64,000 bases of DNA, taken from NCBI GenBank assembly GCA_000171835.1, contig ABHC01000002.1, forward strand, positions 372,001 through 436,000, written 5' to 3'. Below are positions 48,733-61,422 of this stretch, piece after piece. The notes below the pieces were generated by a model. The model saw only the letters and a list, made by a program, of their open reading frames with translations. It was not told the origin of the DNA and did not search any database. A program made the translations under genes and the position numbers. The DNA is from an alpha proteobacterium BAL199. GTDB taxonomy: Bacteria; Pseudomonadota; Alphaproteobacteria; Thalassobaculales; Thalassobaculaceae. Each line of letters begins with the position of its first letter. The first letter of the stretch is position 1.

Positions 48733-49578
48733 ATGACCACGAGCAAACCCGTCACCGTCGGTAGCATCACGATCGCCAACGACCGGCCGTTCACGCTGAT
48801 TGCCGGGCCGTGCCAGATCGAGAGCCGCGATCACGCAATGGAAGTCGCGGAAGTCTTGGCTGCGATCTGTGGCAAGGCCGGCGTGCCGCTGATCTACAAG
48901 TCGTCCTACGACAAGGCGAACCGGACCAGCGTGGCGGGGCAGCGCGGAATCGGCATGACGGCCGGGCTGCAGATCCTGGCCGATGTGCGCGAACGGTTCG
49001 GCTGCCCGGTGCTGACCGACGTGCATGAACCACCGCAGTGCGCGGCTGCTGCCGAATACGTCGACGTGCTGCAGATTCCGGCCTTCCTGTGTCGCCAGAC
49101 CGATCTGCTGCTGGCGGCTGGTGCGACGGGAAAGGTGGTCAACGTCAAGAAGGGTCAGTTCCTGGCGCCTTGGGAGATGAAGAACGTTGCTGACAAGGTC
49201 GCGTCGACCGGCAACCAGCGTATCCTGTTGACAGAGCGCGGCGTCAGCTTCGGCTACAACACCCTGGTGTCGGACATGCGCAGCCTGCCGGAGATGGCCA
49301 AGACCGGGTACCCGGTGGTGTTTGATGCCACCCATTCCGTTGCCCAGCCCGGTGGTAAGGGAACGTCGAGCGGTGGCCAGCGCGAATTTGCGCCGGTCCT
49401 GGCCCGTGCCGCGTTGGCGGTGGGCGCGGCCGCGGTCTTCATGGAATGCCATCCCGATCCGGACAACGCGCCGTCCGACGGCCCGAACATGGTCCGGCTT
49501 GCCGATTTGCCAGCCCTCCTGGACACCTTCGTCGCCTTCGATAGGATCGCCAAGGCCCATCCGGTCGCGATCGGCTGA
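48733..49578 (+). CDS. kdsA: 3-deoxy-D-manno-octulosonate 8-phosphate synthase
   Basis: KdsA condenses phosphoenolpyruvate with arabinose 5-phosphate, the first committed step of KDO synthesis for LPS. The 281-residue product has [51 protein letters not shown] and [15 protein letters not shown]. The cysteine in AGPCQIE is found in the metal-dependent class. ATG 48733 lies just after the pyrG stop. Confidence 0.96.
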   Translation: MTTSKPVTVGSITIANDRPFTLIAGPCQIESRDHAMEVAEVLAAICGKAGVPLIYKSSYDKANRTSVAGQRGIGMTAGLQILADVRERFGCPVLTDVHEPPQCAAAAEYVDVLQIPAFLCRQTDLLLAAGATGKVVNVKKGQFLAPWEMKNVADKVASTGNQRILLTERGVSFGYNTLVSDMRSLPEMAKTGYPVVFDATHSVAQPGGKGTSSGGQREFAPVLARAALAVGAAAVFMECHPDPDNAPSDGPNMVRLADLPALLDTFVAFDRIAKAHPVAIG

Positions 49579-49614
49579 TCGGGCCTCGCGAAGCGATCCA
49601 CGGGAGGGTGCCGC

Positions 49615-51009
49615 ATGGCGCGCACCGACGGCCGATACGGCCTCGCCTACACCACCAATCACCCCGACTCGGCCGCCCGGTTCGACAACCTAGTCAGCGC
49701 CTATCTCGGCTTCGGCCGCGACATCGGCGACCATCTGAAGGCGCTGCTGGCCGACGACCGCGACATGCCACTGGCCCACGTCGCCAAGGGCTACTTCTTC
49801 ATGCTATTCGGCAGTGCCGCGATGGCCGAGCGCGCCCGCAAGAGCCTTGCCGACGCCGAGCGATTGTTCGAGTCAGCCGACACGACCGACCGTGAGCGGC
49901 TGCACCTGGAAGCGTTGCGTGCCTGGTGCGCAGCCGACCTCGACCGGACGACGGATGTCTGGGAAGCCATTCTGCTGGATCATCCCAAGGATGTGTTCGC
50001 GCTGCGCCTGGCGCACTTCAATCACTTCTACGCCGGCGAGGCGCGCAAGATGCGCGACAGTGTCGCGCGCGTTCTGCCGCAGTGGACCGACGCGGATCCT
50101 GACATCGGCTACGTCCACGGCATGTACGGCTTTGCCCTTGAGGAATCCGGCGACTACGCCCGCGGCGAACGGTTCGGTCGCATGGCGGTCGAGCGAAACC
50201 CGAAGGACGCCTGGTCGGTGCACGCGGTCGCCCATGTCATGGAGATGCAAGGTCGGCATGCCGAGGGTATTGCCTGGGTAAACCGGCACGAAGCGGACTG
50301 GTCGACCACCAACAACTTCCGCTTCCACCTGTACTGGCACCGTGCGCTGTATCATCTGGAGCGCCACGAGTTCGATCAGGTCCTGTCGATCTACGACGAT
50401 TATGTTGCGTCGGACATCGCCAGCGACATGTACCTGGACGTCTGCAACGCCGCGTCGCTGCTGTGGCGGCTCGAGATGTACGGGGTTGACGTCGGCGACC
50501 GGTGGAAGGGGCTGGCTGAGATCTCGCTGCGTCACGTTGACGACCGCGAATTGATCTTCGTGTCGCTGCATTACCTCATCGCGCTGATCAAGAGCGGCGA
50601 GGTTGAGGCGGCGGCCCGCATGGCCGCGCAGATTGAAGGATACGCGAACTCAGCGGCAACCCAGGGCCGGGTGTCCGCGCGGGTCGGGGTGGGGACAGCG
50701 ACCGCCCTGGCGGCATTTGCGAAGGGAGACGCCGGGTCGGCTGTCGATGCGCTGTTGCCGATCCGCTACGACCTGTACTGCATGGGCGGCAGCCACGCTC
50801 AGCGCGACCTGTTCGAGGAAGTTCTGGTCGCCGCAGCCGTACAGGCAAGGCCCCTGATTGCCCGGCGGTTGTTGGCTGAGCGCACCGCGCTGAAGCCGCA
50901 CAGCGCCTGGAGCTGGCGCAACTACGCGACTGCGCTGCGGACCGACGGTGCGCCGGAGGCTGCCGTTGCCGCGGAACGCCAAGCGGACGCGATCCTGTCA
51001 GCGGCCTGA
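49615..51009 (+). CDS. tetratricopeptide repeat protein 38 family protein
   Basis: A 464-residue soluble helical protein. The repeated helix pairs and FALRLAHFNHFYAGEARKMR, DIGYVHGMYGFALEESGDYA and AVAHVMEMQGRHAEGIAWVN resemble the TTC38 family, found in bacteria and eukaryotes with no firm function. GGAGGG precedes the ATG. It sits between kdsA and the convergent cupin gene; in many relatives eno is closer to kdsA, so this pair looks like a local insertion. Confidence 0.85.
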   Translation: MARTDGRYGLAYTTNHPDSAARFDNLVSAYLGFGRDIGDHLKALLADDRDMPLAHVAKGYFFMLFGSAAMAERARKSLADAERLFESADTTDRERLHLEALRAWCAADLDRTTDVWEAILLDHPKDVFALRLAHFNHFYAGEARKMRDSVARVLPQWTDADPDIGYVHGMYGFALEESGDYARGERFGRMAVERNPKDAWSVHAVAHVMEMQGRHAEGIAWVNRHEADWSTTNNFRFHLYWHRALYHLERHEFDQVLSIYDDYVASDIASDMYLDVCNAASLLWRLEMYGVDVGDRWKGLAEISLRHVDDRELIFVSLHYLIALIKSGEVEAAARMAAQIEGYANSAATQGRVSARVGVGTATALAAFAKGDAGSAVDALLPIRYDLYCMGGSHAQRDLFEEVLVAAAVQARPLIARRLLAERTALKPHSAWSWRNYATALRTDGAPEAAVAAERQADAILSAA

Positions 51010-51013
51010 CGGC

Positions 51014-51493
51014 TCAGTAAGGCGTGCCGTCGCTACGGCGCACGAACACGTAATCGCCGTCGATCCACCGGACCTGCATATCGACATCCGGGTAGTCGAC
51101 CTCGTCGCCGTCGATGCGGTCGCCTACCTCCAGATATGTCGCTTCGGTGTCCGTCCGGTTCAGCAGCGCGTGACCATCGGACCGCCCAGCCGGAAACGCT
51201 GCGCACATTCCTGGGCTGAGGACCTGCTCACCGGCATCGGTGACCAGCGTGACGGTACCAGTCAGGACCATCACGAACTCGTCCTCGCGGGTGTGCCAGT
51301 GCCGCACCGACGACTCGCTGCGCGGCGGCAGAGTGACGTGGTTCACGCCGAAATTCTTCAACCCGCCGTGATCGCCGAGGCGACGCTTGACCCGTTCCGC
51401 CGATGGCCCGGCGAAGGCCGCCGGATAGCTGCTACCGACATGGGTGGCGACGGTCATCGGATCGAACGCCGGCGGTTTTGGCTTCTCGGGCAT
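51014..51493 (-). CDS. cupin domain protein
   Basis: A single-domain cupin of about 159 residues with the first motif RHWHTREDEFVMVLTGTVTL (metal ligands His, His, Glu) and the second GMCAAFPAGRSDGHALLN. The family covers isomerases, dioxygenases and sugar-binding proteins; the reaction here is unknown. I chose the ATG at 51493; GTG at 51511 is possible, and neither has a clear ribosome-binding site. It is divergent from eno. Confidence 0.85.
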   Translation of the reverse strand: MPEKPKPPAFDPMTVATHVGSSYPAAFAGPSAERVKRRLGDHGGLKNFGVNHVTLPPRSESSVRHWHTREDEFVMVLTGTVTLVTDAGEQVLSPGMCAAFPAGRSDGHALLNRTDTEATYLEVGDRIDGDEVDYPDVDMQVRWIDGDYVFVRRSDGTPY

Positions 51494-51533
51494 GGAGCTA
51501 CTCGCGGTCACAAACGTTGTCTGTGCAGTTTAG

Positions 51534-53461
<1,928 letters not shown>

Positions 53462-53581
53462 GTTCTTTTGGCAACAGGCTGAGTTTATTGGTGAATTATT
53501 AGGAAAGATTCGCGATTCGTTCACGTTGTTCGACCTGTGACGGCGTGATTCAATTCAGGTGTCGCCGACGAGGAGGACGCC

Positions 53582-53953
53582 ATGACCCTGATCCCTGAGC
53601 TCAAGCGCCGTGCTCGACACGTCGTCGGGCCGTTGATCGGGTCCCTGCTGGTGGCGTACTTTGCGTATCATGCGGTCGAGGGTGATCGCGGCATTCGCGC
53701 ATGGCAGCGCCTTGATGGCGAAGTCGCCGAAGCGCGGGCCGTACGCGATCGGTTGTCCGGCGAGCAGGCCGCTTTCGAGAAGCGTGTTTCCATGCTGCGA
53801 CCTGATGGCCTTGACCCCGATCTTTTGGAAGAGCGTGCGCGTCTGGTGTTGGGTTTCGTTCCGTCGGACGGCCTAATCATGGGATCAGCCGTCGTTCCAA
53901 CGGCTCGATTGGCCGGCCTTACAAGCGTTCGCCGAACGATTTCAGCCAATTAA
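53582..53953 (+). CDS. ftsB: septum formation initiator FtsB/DivIC family
   Basis: A 123-residue bitopic protein of the cell division FtsB/DivIC family: one amino-terminal helix (about residues 15-31), a heptad-rich coiled coil with AEARAVRDRLSGEQAAFEKR, and the conserved carboxy segment LDPDLLEERARLVLGF. It would recruit FtsL and FtsW/I to the septum. The eno-ftsB-pdhA order is a common alphaproteobacterial arrangement. GAGGAGG precedes the ATG. Confidence 0.88.
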   Translation: MTLIPELKRRARHVVGPLIGSLLVAYFAYHAVEGDRGIRAWQRLDGEVAEARAVRDRLSGEQAAFEKRVSMLRPDGLDPDLLEERARLVLGFVPSDGLIMGSAVVPTARLAGLTSVRRTISAN

Positions 53954-53979
53954 CTCAATTTCAGTTAATTGACATTTTT
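53947..53979 (+). terminator. AT-rich terminator after ftsB
   Basis: CAATTAACT (53947-53955) and AGTTAATTG (53963-53971) form a perfect 9-base stem with a seven-base loop, followed by ACATTTTTG. It begins inside the last codons of ftsB and covers the stop. The AT-rich stem is weaker than usual for this genome but the T run is good. Confidence 0.65.
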
Positions 53980-53993
53980 GTGTTGCAGCACAA
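53978..53993 (+). promoter_or_regulatory. palindromic site upstream of pdhA
   Basis: TTGTGTTGCAGCACAA is a near-perfect palindrome (TTGTG..CACAA outer arms, TGCA core), about 105 bases before pdhA. TGC..GCA-type sites of this sort are bound by PhaR/AniA-type regulators of polyhydroxybutyrate and acetyl-CoA flux in alphaproteobacteria. The assignment is inference from resemblance only; other regulators fit too. Confidence 0.3.
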
Positions 53994-54098
53994 ACCCTTA
54001 GCGCACTTGCAATAACCGAGGTCTTCCCCTAATTGTTTGCGGGTAGGTACGGTGCGAATGCGTCGTGCTGTCCGCAGACGATGCGCAGGGGGACTCTC

Positions 54099-55154
54099 AT
54101 GGCAGGTGCGGCAACCCAGAAGTCGACGTCCAGCCGCGGCAAATCCACCGCGGCACGCTCGACCCGCTCCACCAAAAAATCGACGTCGTCCGAGCCATCG
54201 GTCGAACAGTTGGTCGACTACTACCGTGACATGCTGGTCATCCGCCGTTTCGAGGAGAAAGCTGGCCAACTCTATGGCATGGGCCTGATCGGCGGATTCT
54301 GTCATCTCTACATCGGCCAGGAAGCCGTGGTCGTCGGCATGCAAGCCGCGATCGGCGAAGGCGATACGGTGGTGACCTCGTATCGGGATCACGGCCATAT
54401 GCTGGCGACCGGCATGGAAGCGCGCGGCGTGATGGCCGAGTTGACCGGCCGGATCGGGGGATACTCCCGCGGCAAGGGCGGCTCGATGCACATGTTCAGC
54501 CGCGAAAAGAACTTCTTCGGCGGGCACGGCATCGTCGGCGCACAGGTTCCCATCGGAACCGGGCTAGCCTTCAACCACCGCTACCGCGGTAGCGACCGGG
54601 TGTCGCTGACTTATATGGGTGATGGCGCGGTCAATCAGGGGCAGGTGTACGAGAGCTTCAATATGGCGGCTCTCTGGAAACTGCCTGTGATCTTCATCAT
54701 CGAGAACAACAAGTACGGCATGGGCACCTCGGTGACCCGCGCCGCCGCTGGTCCGTCACTGGCCGAGCGTGGCCACGCCTACGGCATTCCCGGCGAAGAG
54801 ATCGACGGGATGAGCGTGACGGCTGTCAAGGCGGCCGGCGACAAAGCGGTGGCCTACTGCCGCGCCGGCAAGGGGCCGTACATTCTGGAAATGAAGACCT
54901 ACCGCTACCGCGGCCACTCCATGTCCGATCCGGCCAAATACCGGAGCAAGGAGGAGGTCAACAAGATGCGGCAGGAGCACGATCCGATCGACTCTCTGCG
55001 ACGTGTGCTGATCGAGCGCAAGGTCGACGAGGAGACCTTGAAGAAGGTCGACCGCGAGGTGAAGGATCTGGTGACCGACGCCGCCGATTTTGCCCAGCAG
55101 AGCCCCGAGCCGGATGTCGCCGAGCTCTGGACGGATATTCTCGTAGAGGCCTGA
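54099..55154 (+). CDS. pdhA: pyruvate dehydrogenase E1 alpha
   Basis: PdhA, with PdhB, decarboxylates pyruvate using thiamine diphosphate. The 351-residue product has a basic Ser/Thr-rich first 35 residues, the [20 protein letters not shown] segment, and the thiamine-binding [18 protein letters not shown] then [15 protein letters not shown]. The phosphorylation-loop-type [18 protein letters not shown] is also present. I chose ATG 54099, with AGGGGGA upstream, over an earlier open frame without family sequence. Confidence 0.95.
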   Translation: MAGAATQKSTSSRGKSTAARSTRSTKKSTSSEPSVEQLVDYYRDMLVIRRFEEKAGQLYGMGLIGGFCHLYIGQEAVVVGMQAAIGEGDTVVTSYRDHGHMLATGMEARGVMAELTGRIGGYSRGKGGSMHMFSREKNFFGGHGIVGAQVPIGTGLAFNHRYRGSDRVSLTYMGDGAVNQGQVYESFNMAALWKLPVIFIIENNKYGMGTSVTRAAAGPSLAERGHAYGIPGEEIDGMSVTAVKAAGDKAVAYCRAGKGPYILEMKTYRYRGHSMSDPAKYRSKEEVNKMRQEHDPIDSLRRVLIERKVDEETLKKVDREVKDLVTDAADFAQQSPEPDVAELWTDILVEA

Positions 55155-55200
55155 CGCCGGAGCGGCCGCGGCCCGCGGCGCCCGCACGAGGGGAAAACGC

Positions 55201-56625
55201 ATGCCGACACCCGTACTGATGCCGGCCTTGTCGCCGACGATGACCGAGGGAAACCTCGCCAAATGGCACGTCAAGCAGGGCGACGCGGTCAAAGCCGGTG
55301 ACGTGATCGCCGAGATTGAGACCGACAAGGCGACCATGGAGGTCGAGGCGGTCGACGAAGGGACGATCGGTAAGATCGTGGTCTCCGAAGGCACCGATGG
55401 CGTGGCGGTCAATGCCGTGATCGCCTACCTGCTGGACGAGGGCGAGAGCGCAGGGGACATTCCCGACGAGGCTTCTGCTTCGGTGCCAGCGTCATCCTCT
55501 CCGACGTCAAGCGCGCAGAAGGCCAGCGGCGGCGTAGGTCCCGAGGGCGCGCCGGAGGCGCCGTCCTCGCCTGGTGCACCCGCCCACACGTCCGTGCCAG
55601 TTTCGGTTCCCAGCATCGACGAAGACAAGTTCTTCAAGGACACACAGCGGCAGACCGTGCGCGAAGCGCTGCGTGACGCCATGGCCGAGGAGATGCGGAG
55701 CGACGGCGACGTCTTCGTCATGGGCGAGGAAGTGGCCGAGTACCAGGGCGCCTACAAGGTGACCCAGGGCCTGTTGGCCGAATTCGGCGCCAAGCGGGTG
55801 ATCGACACGCCGATCACCGAGCACGGTTTCGCCGGAATGGCGGTCGGCGCGGCATTCGGCAAGCTGAAGCCGGTGGTCGAGTTCATGACCTTCAACTTCG
55901 CCATGCAGGCCATCGACCAGATCATCAATTCGGCGGCCAAGACGCTGTACATGTCGGGCGGCCAGATGGGGTGCCCGATCGTGTTCCGCGGACCGAACGG
56001 CGCCGCCTCCCGCGTGGCCGCCCAGCACTCACAGTGTTACGCGAGCTGGTACGCCCATTGCCCGGGCTTGAAGGTGATCGCGCCCTGGTCGGCTGCCGAT
56101 GCGAAGGGCCTGCTGAAGGCCGCGATCCGCGACCCGAATCCGATCATCTTCCTGGAGAACGAGGTTCTGTACGGGCAGTCGTTCGACGTTCCGACCGACC
56201 CCGACTTCGTGTTGCCGATCGGCAAGGCGAAGATCGTACGCGCCGGCAAAGACGTTACCATCACGGCGTTCTCGATCATGGTCGGCAAAGCTCTTGAAGC
56301 TGCCGAGAAGCTGGCCGAGGAAGGGATCGAGGCCGAGGTCATCGACCTGCGCACCATTCGCCCGCTCGACATCGAGACCATCGTGACTTCGGTCAAGAAG
56401 ACCAACCGACTGGTCACGACTGAAGAGGGCTGGGCGTTCTCGGGCATCGGGTCGGAGATTTCGGCGCTGATGATGGAACACGCGTTCGACTATCTGGACG
56501 CGCCGGTTGTCCGGGTCGCGGGCGCCGACGTGCCGATGCCATACGCCGCCAATCTTGAGAAGCTGGCCCTGCCGCAGGTGGACAACATCGTCCAGGCGGT
56601 CAAGGCGGTCTGCTACCGCTCGTAA
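55201..56625 (+). CDS. pdhB: pyruvate dehydrogenase E1 beta with lipoyl domain
   Basis: The 474-residue protein combines an amino-terminal lipoyl domain (about residues 1-80, lysine 43 in [12 protein letters not shown]) with a Pro/Ala/Ser linker and a transketolase-like E1 beta (about 140-474) with [34 protein letters not shown] and NEVLYGQSF-type elements. E1 beta with its own lipoyl domain is known in alphaproteobacteria. The lipoyl part is very similar to that of PdhC, suggesting duplication. Confidence 0.94.
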   Translation: MPTPVLMPALSPTMTEGNLAKWHVKQGDAVKAGDVIAEIETDKATMEVEAVDEGTIGKIVVSEGTDGVAVNAVIAYLLDEGESAGDIPDEASASVPASSSPTSSAQKASGGVGPEGAPEAPSSPGAPAHTSVPVSVPSIDEDKFFKDTQRQTVREALRDAMAEEMRSDGDVFVMGEEVAEYQGAYKVTQGLLAEFGAKRVIDTPITEHGFAGMAVGAAFGKLKPVVEFMTFNFAMQAIDQIINSAAKTLYMSGGQMGCPIVFRGPNGAASRVAAQHSQCYASWYAHCPGLKVIAPWSAADAKGLLKAAIRDPNPIIFLENEVLYGQSFDVPTDPDFVLPIGKAKIVRAGKDVTITAFSIMVGKALEAAEKLAEEGIEAEVIDLRTIRPLDIETIVTSVKKTNRLVTTEEGWAFSGIGSEISALMMEHAFDYLDAPVVRVAGADVPMPYAANLEKLALPQVDNIVQAVKAVCYRS

Positions 56626-56640
56626 GGGAGAGCCGGAACC

Positions 56641-57930
56641 ATGCCGATTTCCATCCTGATGCCGGCTTTGTCGCCCACCATGAGCGAGGGCAACCTCGCC
56701 AAGTGGCACGTCAAGGAAGGCGACACGATCAGCGCCGGTGACGTGATTGCCGAAATCGAGACCGACAAGGCGACCATGGAGGTCGAGGCGGTCGAAGAAG
56801 GCAAGATCGGCAAGATCGTTGTGGCCGAGGGAACCGAGGGCGTGGCGGTTAACGCGGTCATTGCCTGGCTGTTGGAAGAGGGCGAGAGCGCCGGCGACAT
56901 TCCCTCCGATGGGGGTCATGCACCCGCGCCTGCCGCCGAGGCAGCGACTCCGCAACCTGCCGCCAAGGCCGAACCGGCGAAGACCGACGCTCCTGCCGCA
57001 TCGGCGCCCAAGGCTTCGGAAGGCCGGGTGTTCGCCAGCCCTCTGGCCAAGCGCATGGCCGAGCAGGCCGGGATCGATCTCGGGGCCGTCAAGGGCTCCG
57101 GGCCGAACGGCCGGATCGTGAAGGCCGACATCGAAGCCGCGGTCTCCGGTGGTGCTCCGAAGAAGGCAGTTGCGGCAGCGGCTCCGACCCCTGCGGCGGC
57201 AGCGCCGTCGCTCGGTCAGGCCCCGTCCGCCGACGTGCCGGGCATGCCGGAATACGACGAGGTCCCAAACTCCGGCATGCGCAAGGTCATCGCCAAGCGT
57301 TTGACCGAGTCCAAGCAGTTCGCGCCGCACTTCTATCTGACCATCGACTGCGAGATCGACGAGTTGCTGAAGGTCCGCAAGGATCTGAACACCAAGGGCG
57401 ACGACTTCAAGCTGTCGGTCAACGACCTGGTGATCCGTGCCGCGGCGCTGGCTCTGAAGAAGGTTCCGGCGGCCAACGCATCGTGGACCGAAAAGGCGAT
57501 CCGTATCTACAAGCAGGTCGACATCTCGGTGGCGGTGGCGATCGATGACGGCCTGATTACCCCGGTGATCAAGGACGCCGGCTCCAAGGGGTTGAAACAG
57601 ATCTCCGCGGAGATGAAGGACCTGGCGACCCGGGCCCGCGATCGCAAGCTGAAGCCCGAGGAGTTCCAGGGTGGGACGTTCTCGATCTCGAACCTCGGCA
57701 TGTTCGGCATCAAGGACTTCGCCGCCGTCATCAACCCGCCACAGGGTGCCATCCTGGCGGTCGGTGCCGGTGAGCAGCGGGCAGTGGTCAAGGACGGCGC
57801 TCTCGCCATCGCCACGGTGATGAGCTGCACGCTGTCGGTCGACCATCGGGTGGTGGACGGCGCCATCGGCGCGCAGTTCCTGGCCGCCTTCAAGAAGCTG
57901 GTCGAAGACCCGCTCACCATGCTGCTCTGA
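56641..57930 (+). CDS. pdhC: dihydrolipoamide acetyltransferase (PDH E2)
   Basis: PdhC takes the acetyl group from E1 and passes it to coenzyme A. The 429-residue protein has a lipoyl domain (about residues 1-80, lysine 43), an Ala/Pro linker, a peripheral-subunit-binding domain [20 protein letters not shown] (about 130-168) and a catalytic domain with [19 protein letters not shown] and the active-site histidine in [16 protein letters not shown]. Confidence 0.96.
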   Translation: MPISILMPALSPTMSEGNLAKWHVKEGDTISAGDVIAEIETDKATMEVEAVEEGKIGKIVVAEGTEGVAVNAVIAWLLEEGESAGDIPSDGGHAPAPAAEAATPQPAAKAEPAKTDAPAASAPKASEGRVFASPLAKRMAEQAGIDLGAVKGSGPNGRIVKADIEAAVSGGAPKKAVAAAAPTPAAAAPSLGQAPSADVPGMPEYDEVPNSGMRKVIAKRLTESKQFAPHFYLTIDCEIDELLKVRKDLNTKGDDFKLSVNDLVIRAAALALKKVPAANASWTEKAIRIYKQVDISVAVAIDDGLITPVIKDAGSKGLKQISAEMKDLATRARDRKLKPEEFQGGTFSISNLGMFGIKDFAAVINPPQGAILAVGAGEQRAVVKDGALAIATVMSCTLSVDHRVVDGAIGAQFLAAFKKLVEDPLTMLL

Positions 57931-57948
57931 GATCGGGGAGGGACCGCA

Positions 57949-59361
57949 ATGGCCGAAACCCAATTCGACGTCATCGTCGTCGGAGGCGGCCCGGGCGGGT
58001 ACGTCGCCGCGATTCGGGGCGCCCAACTCGGCATGAAGGTCGCGCTGGTCGAACGCGAGCACCTGGGCGGCATCTGCCTGAACTGGGGGTGCATCCCGAC
58101 AAAGGCGCTGCTGCGCTCGTCAGAGGTGTCGCACATCCTGCACAATCTCGACGCGTATGGTTTTTCTGCCAAGGACATATCGTACGATCTTAACAAAGTG
58201 GTTCAGCGGTCGCGGAAGGTCGCCAAGCAGCTGTCGGGCGGCGTCGCGCACCTGCTGAAGAAGAACAAGGTCACGGTCGTCGACGGCCACGGCAAGCTCG
58301 CCGGGACCCAGGGCGGTCTGCGCAAGATCGACGTCAGCAAGGACGGCAAGGCGGTCGGCACCTACACCGCCAAGAACGTGATCCTGGCGACCGGGGCCCG
58401 GGCGCGCACGCTGCCGGGCATGGAGCCGGACGGCAAGGCCATCGTCACCTACAAGGAAGCGATGGTGCCGGAGAGCATGCCGAAGACCCTTCTGGTCATC
58501 GGTTCCGGTGCGATCGGCATGGAGTTCGCCAGCTTCCATCACGACATGGGCTGCGCCGTCACCGTGCTCGAAGTCGTCGACCGCATCCTGCCGGCCGAGG
58601 ACGAGGAGATCTCGGCCTTCGCGCTGAAGCAGTTCGCCAAGCAGGGCATGACGATCAAGACCGGCGTCAAGATCAACAAGCTCGAGAAGGCCGGCAAGGG
58701 TGCGAAGGCCACAATCGAGGTCGGCGGCAAGTCCGAGACCGTCGAGGTCGAGAAGGTCATCCTGGCGGTCGGTATCGTCGGCAATGTCGAGAATATCGGC
58801 CTGGAAGGCACCAAGGTGAAGGTCGAGAAGACCCACGTGGTGATCAACGAGTGGATGGAGACCGGCGAACCCGGGGTTTACGCCATCGGTGACATCGCCG
58901 GCCCGCCATGGCTCGCCCACAAGGCCAGCCATGAGGGCGTGATCTGCGTCGAGAAGATCGCCGGCGTGAAGGGCCTGCACCCGCTGGACGTCCGCAAGAT
59001 CCCGGGCTGCACCTACTGCCGCCCGCAGATCGCCAGCGTCGGGTTGAGCGAGGCCAGGGCCAAGGCTGCCGGCTATGACATTCGGGTCGGCCGGTTCCCG
59101 TTCGTCGGCAACGGCAAGGCGATTGCGCTCGGCGAACCCGACGGCATGGTCAAAACCGTGTTCGACAAGAAGACCGGCGAGCTGCTGGGCGCCCACATGA
59201 TCGGCACCGAGGTGACCGAACTGATCCAGGGCTACGGCGTGGCCATGACTCTGGAGACCACCGAGGTCGAACTCATGCACGCGGTATTCCCGCACCCGAC
59301 CCTGTCGGAAATGATGCACGAGTCGGTGCTTGACGCGTACGGCCGGGCCATCCACTTCTGA
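57949..59361 (+). CDS. lpdA: dihydrolipoamide dehydrogenase
   Basis: Lpd reoxidises dihydrolipoamide and makes NADH, which complex I uses. The 470-residue protein has the FAD fold [20 protein letters not shown], the redox pair in [16 protein letters not shown], the NAD fold [14 protein letters not shown] and the His-Glu pair near the end in [18 protein letters not shown]. The placement right after pdhC indicates the PDH-complex form. Confidence 0.96.
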   Translation: MAETQFDVIVVGGGPGGYVAAIRGAQLGMKVALVEREHLGGICLNWGCIPTKALLRSSEVSHILHNLDAYGFSAKDISYDLNKVVQRSRKVAKQLSGGVAHLLKKNKVTVVDGHGKLAGTQGGLRKIDVSKDGKAVGTYTAKNVILATGARARTLPGMEPDGKAIVTYKEAMVPESMPKTLLVIGSGAIGMEFASFHHDMGCAVTVLEVVDRILPAEDEEISAFALKQFAKQGMTIKTGVKINKLEKAGKGAKATIEVGGKSETVEVEKVILAVGIVGNVENIGLEGTKVKVEKTHVVINEWMETGEPGVYAIGDIAGPPWLAHKASHEGVICVEKIAGVKGLHPLDVRKIPGCTYCRPQIASVGLSEARAKAAGYDIRVGRFPFVGNGKAIALGEPDGMVKTVFDKKTGELLGAHMIGTEVTELIQGYGVAMTLETTEVELMHAVFPHPTLSEMMHESVLDAYGRAIHF

Positions 59362-59395
59362 GGCGGTCCACTCCGCGACCGCGAAAGGATTGTCG

Positions 59396-60427
59396 ATGAG
59401 CGAGACGAGCCCCGTGGCGACGACGGCACCGGAAGGTGCCGGCGCTCAGCCCGAGCGCGTGCGCCATCCCGAGAAGGCGCATCGTCCGGACAACCCGGTG
59501 CAGAAGCGCAAGCCGGCCTGGATCCGGGTCAAGGCGCCGACATCGGCGACCTATCACGAGACCCGGCGCATCATGCGCGAGCACAACCTGCACACCGTGT
59601 GCGAAGAAGCCGCCTGCCCAAACATCGGCGAGTGCTGGTCGAAGAAGCACGCCACCATGATGATCCTGGGCGCGGTGTGCACGCGGGCCTGCTCGTTCTG
59701 CAACATCGCGACCGGCCGGCCCGACCAACTCGACCCGCACGAGCCGGAGAACGTGGCGCAGTCGGTTGCCAAGCTTGGCCTCAGCCACGTCGTGATCACG
59801 TCGGTCGACCGCGACGATCTGGATGACGGTGGGGCCGGGCATTTCGCGGAGACCATCCTGCGCATCCGCCGGGCCTCGCCACGGACCACCATCGAGGTTC
59901 TGACACCCGACTTCCTGCGCAAGAAAGACGCGCTGGCCATGGTGGTCGGCGCCAGGCCCGACGTGTTCAACCACAACCTGGAAACCGTGCCGCGCCTGTA
60001 CGGCGAGGTGCGGCCCGGTGCCCGGTACTTCGCGTCCCTGCGCCTGCTGCAGCAGGTCAAAGAGCTGGATCCGTCGATGTTCACCAAGTCCGGCATCATG
60101 GTCGGCCTGGGTGAGGGTCGCGAGGAGGTCCTGCAATTGATGGACGATCTCCGGGCCGCCGATGTCGACTTCATGACCATCGGCCAATACCTGCAACCGA
60201 CGCCGAAGCACCATGTCGTCGACCGGTTCGTGGAGCCGACGGAATTCGACGCCTACGCCCGTTTTGCCTACGCCAAGGGATTCCTGATGGTGTCGTCGTC
60301 GCCGTTGACCCGCTCGTCGTATTTTGCCGGCGACGATTTCGCCCGGCTGCGCGCCGCCCGTGACCGGCGCCTGAACGGCGAGCAAGTGTCGGAGGCCGAC
60401 GCATTGGCCGTCCCGGCTGCCGAATAG
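59396..60427 (+). CDS. lipA: lipoyl synthase
   Basis: LipA inserts two sulfurs into octanoyl groups on lipoyl domains, so it activates the PDH proteins encoded just upstream. The 343-residue product has the auxiliary cluster motif [20 protein letters not shown] and the radical-SAM motif [17 protein letters not shown], followed by [21 protein letters not shown] chose the ATG at 59396; the frame is open upstream into lpdA without family sequence. It is followed by a COQ10-type gene. Confidence 0.96.
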   Translation: MSETSPVATTAPEGAGAQPERVRHPEKAHRPDNPVQKRKPAWIRVKAPTSATYHETRRIMREHNLHTVCEEAACPNIGECWSKKHATMMILGAVCTRACSFCNIATGRPDQLDPHEPENVAQSVAKLGLSHVVITSVDRDDLDDGGAGHFAETILRIRRASPRTTIEVLTPDFLRKKDALAMVVGARPDVFNHNLETVPRLYGEVRPGARYFASLRLLQQVKELDPSMFTKSGIMVGLGEGREEVLQLMDDLRAADVDFMTIGQYLQPTPKHHVVDRFVEPTEFDAYARFAYAKGFLMVSSSPLTRSSYFAGDDFARLRAARDRRLNGEQVSEADALAVPAAE

Positions 60428-60449
60428 CTGGACGGAACCCGCACACGGT

Positions 60450-60902
60450 ATGCCGACACACGCCGAGAAGCGGGTGGTGCGCCACCGGCCCGAACAGCTG
60501 TTTGACCTGGTCGCCGACGTCGAGCGCTACCCGGAGTTCCTGCCGTGGTGCATCGGTGCGCGAATCAAGCGGCGGGACGGTCAGGTGCTCTTCGCCGATC
60601 TGGTGATCGGCTACAAGATGATCCGCGAGCGCTTCACCTCCCGGGTGGAGCCGCAGCCCGACAATCTGCGGATCGACGTGATCTATACGGAAGGCCCGTT
60701 CCGATACCTGAACAACCACTGGGTCTTCACCGAGCATCCAGAGGGATGCCTGATCGATTTCTACGTGGATTTCGAGTTCAAGAACCGGATGCTGCAGAGC
60801 GTGATTGGCCTGTTTTTCAACGAGGCGGTCCGGCGCATGGTCCAGGCGTTCGAGACCCGTGCCGACGTGCTGTACGGAACCACAGGCCCGGCTCAGTCCT
60901 GA
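60450..60902 (+). CDS. COQ10/RatA-type START domain protein
   Basis: A 150-residue polyketide-cyclase-fold protein: VVRHRPEQLFDLVADVERYP and EFLPWCIGARIKRR are the usual start of the family, and the end has NRMLQSVIGLFFNEAVRRMV. Members bind lipids or ubiquinone (COQ10) or are the toxin-like RatA; the former fits a respiring alphaproteobacterium better. The stop overlaps cinA, which runs the other way, by about 10 bases. Confidence 0.9.
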   Translation: MPTHAEKRVVRHRPEQLFDLVADVERYPEFLPWCIGARIKRRDGQVLFADLVIGYKMIRERFTSRVEPQPDNLRIDVIYTEGPFRYLNNHWVFTEHPEGCLIDFYVDFEFKNRMLQSVIGLFFNEAVRRMVQAFETRADVLYGTTGPAQS

Positions 60903-61405
60903 GTGCGGTAGACCTCGCGCGGGATTCGGTCGGCCAGCATCCGCAACGCGGTGCGCACCGCCTCGCGCCGGATGTCGGAACGGTTGCCCTCGAACTCGTG
61001 CCGCTCGGTCATCGTGACGCCACCGGTCATGGCCGATGCGAAATGCAACAGTCCGACCGGCTTGCTGGCCGTGCCGCCGCCCGGACCGGCCACCCCGGTG
61101 ATCGAGATCGTCAGCAGCGCGCGCGAGCGGGCCAGGGCGCCGATCGCCATTGCCTTTGCAACTTCCTCCGAAACGGCGCCGTGGCGACTGATCATTGGCG
61201 CTGGAACGCCCAACTGCTCGGTCTTGGCGTCGTTCGAGTAGGTCACGAACCCTCGCTCTAGCACGTCGGACGATCCGGGCACTTCGGTCAGGCAGCCGGC
61301 CACCAGGCCGCCGGTGCAGGATTCCGCGGTGGCGATCGTCAGCCCGGCCTCCCGGCAGGCGTCGATCAGGGCGGAGGCGGCATCGGTCAAAGCCACGGGC
61401 AGCAT
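60893..61405 (-). CDS. CinA-type nicotinamide-nucleotide amidohydrolase
   Basis: The 170-residue product is the carboxy-terminal CinA domain alone, which deamidates nicotinamide mononucleotide to nicotinate mononucleotide (PncC-like). It shows IATAESCTGGLVAGCLTEVP, RGFVTYSNDAKTEQLGVP and ISITGVAGPGGGTASKPVGL with the active-site Ser/Lys region. I chose the ATG at 61405. The amino-terminal MoaB-like domain of full CinA is absent, as usual in alphaproteobacteria. Confidence 0.9.
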   Translation of the reverse strand: MLPVALTDAASALIDACREAGLTIATAESCTGGLVAGCLTEVPGSSDVLERGFVTYSNDAKTEQLGVPAPMISRHGAVSEEVAKAMAIGALARSRALLTISITGVAGPGGGTASKPVGLLHFASAMTGGVTMTERHEFEGNRSDIRREAVRTALRMLADRIPREVYRTQD

Positions 61406-61422
61406 GGGAATCTCCGGCAATC

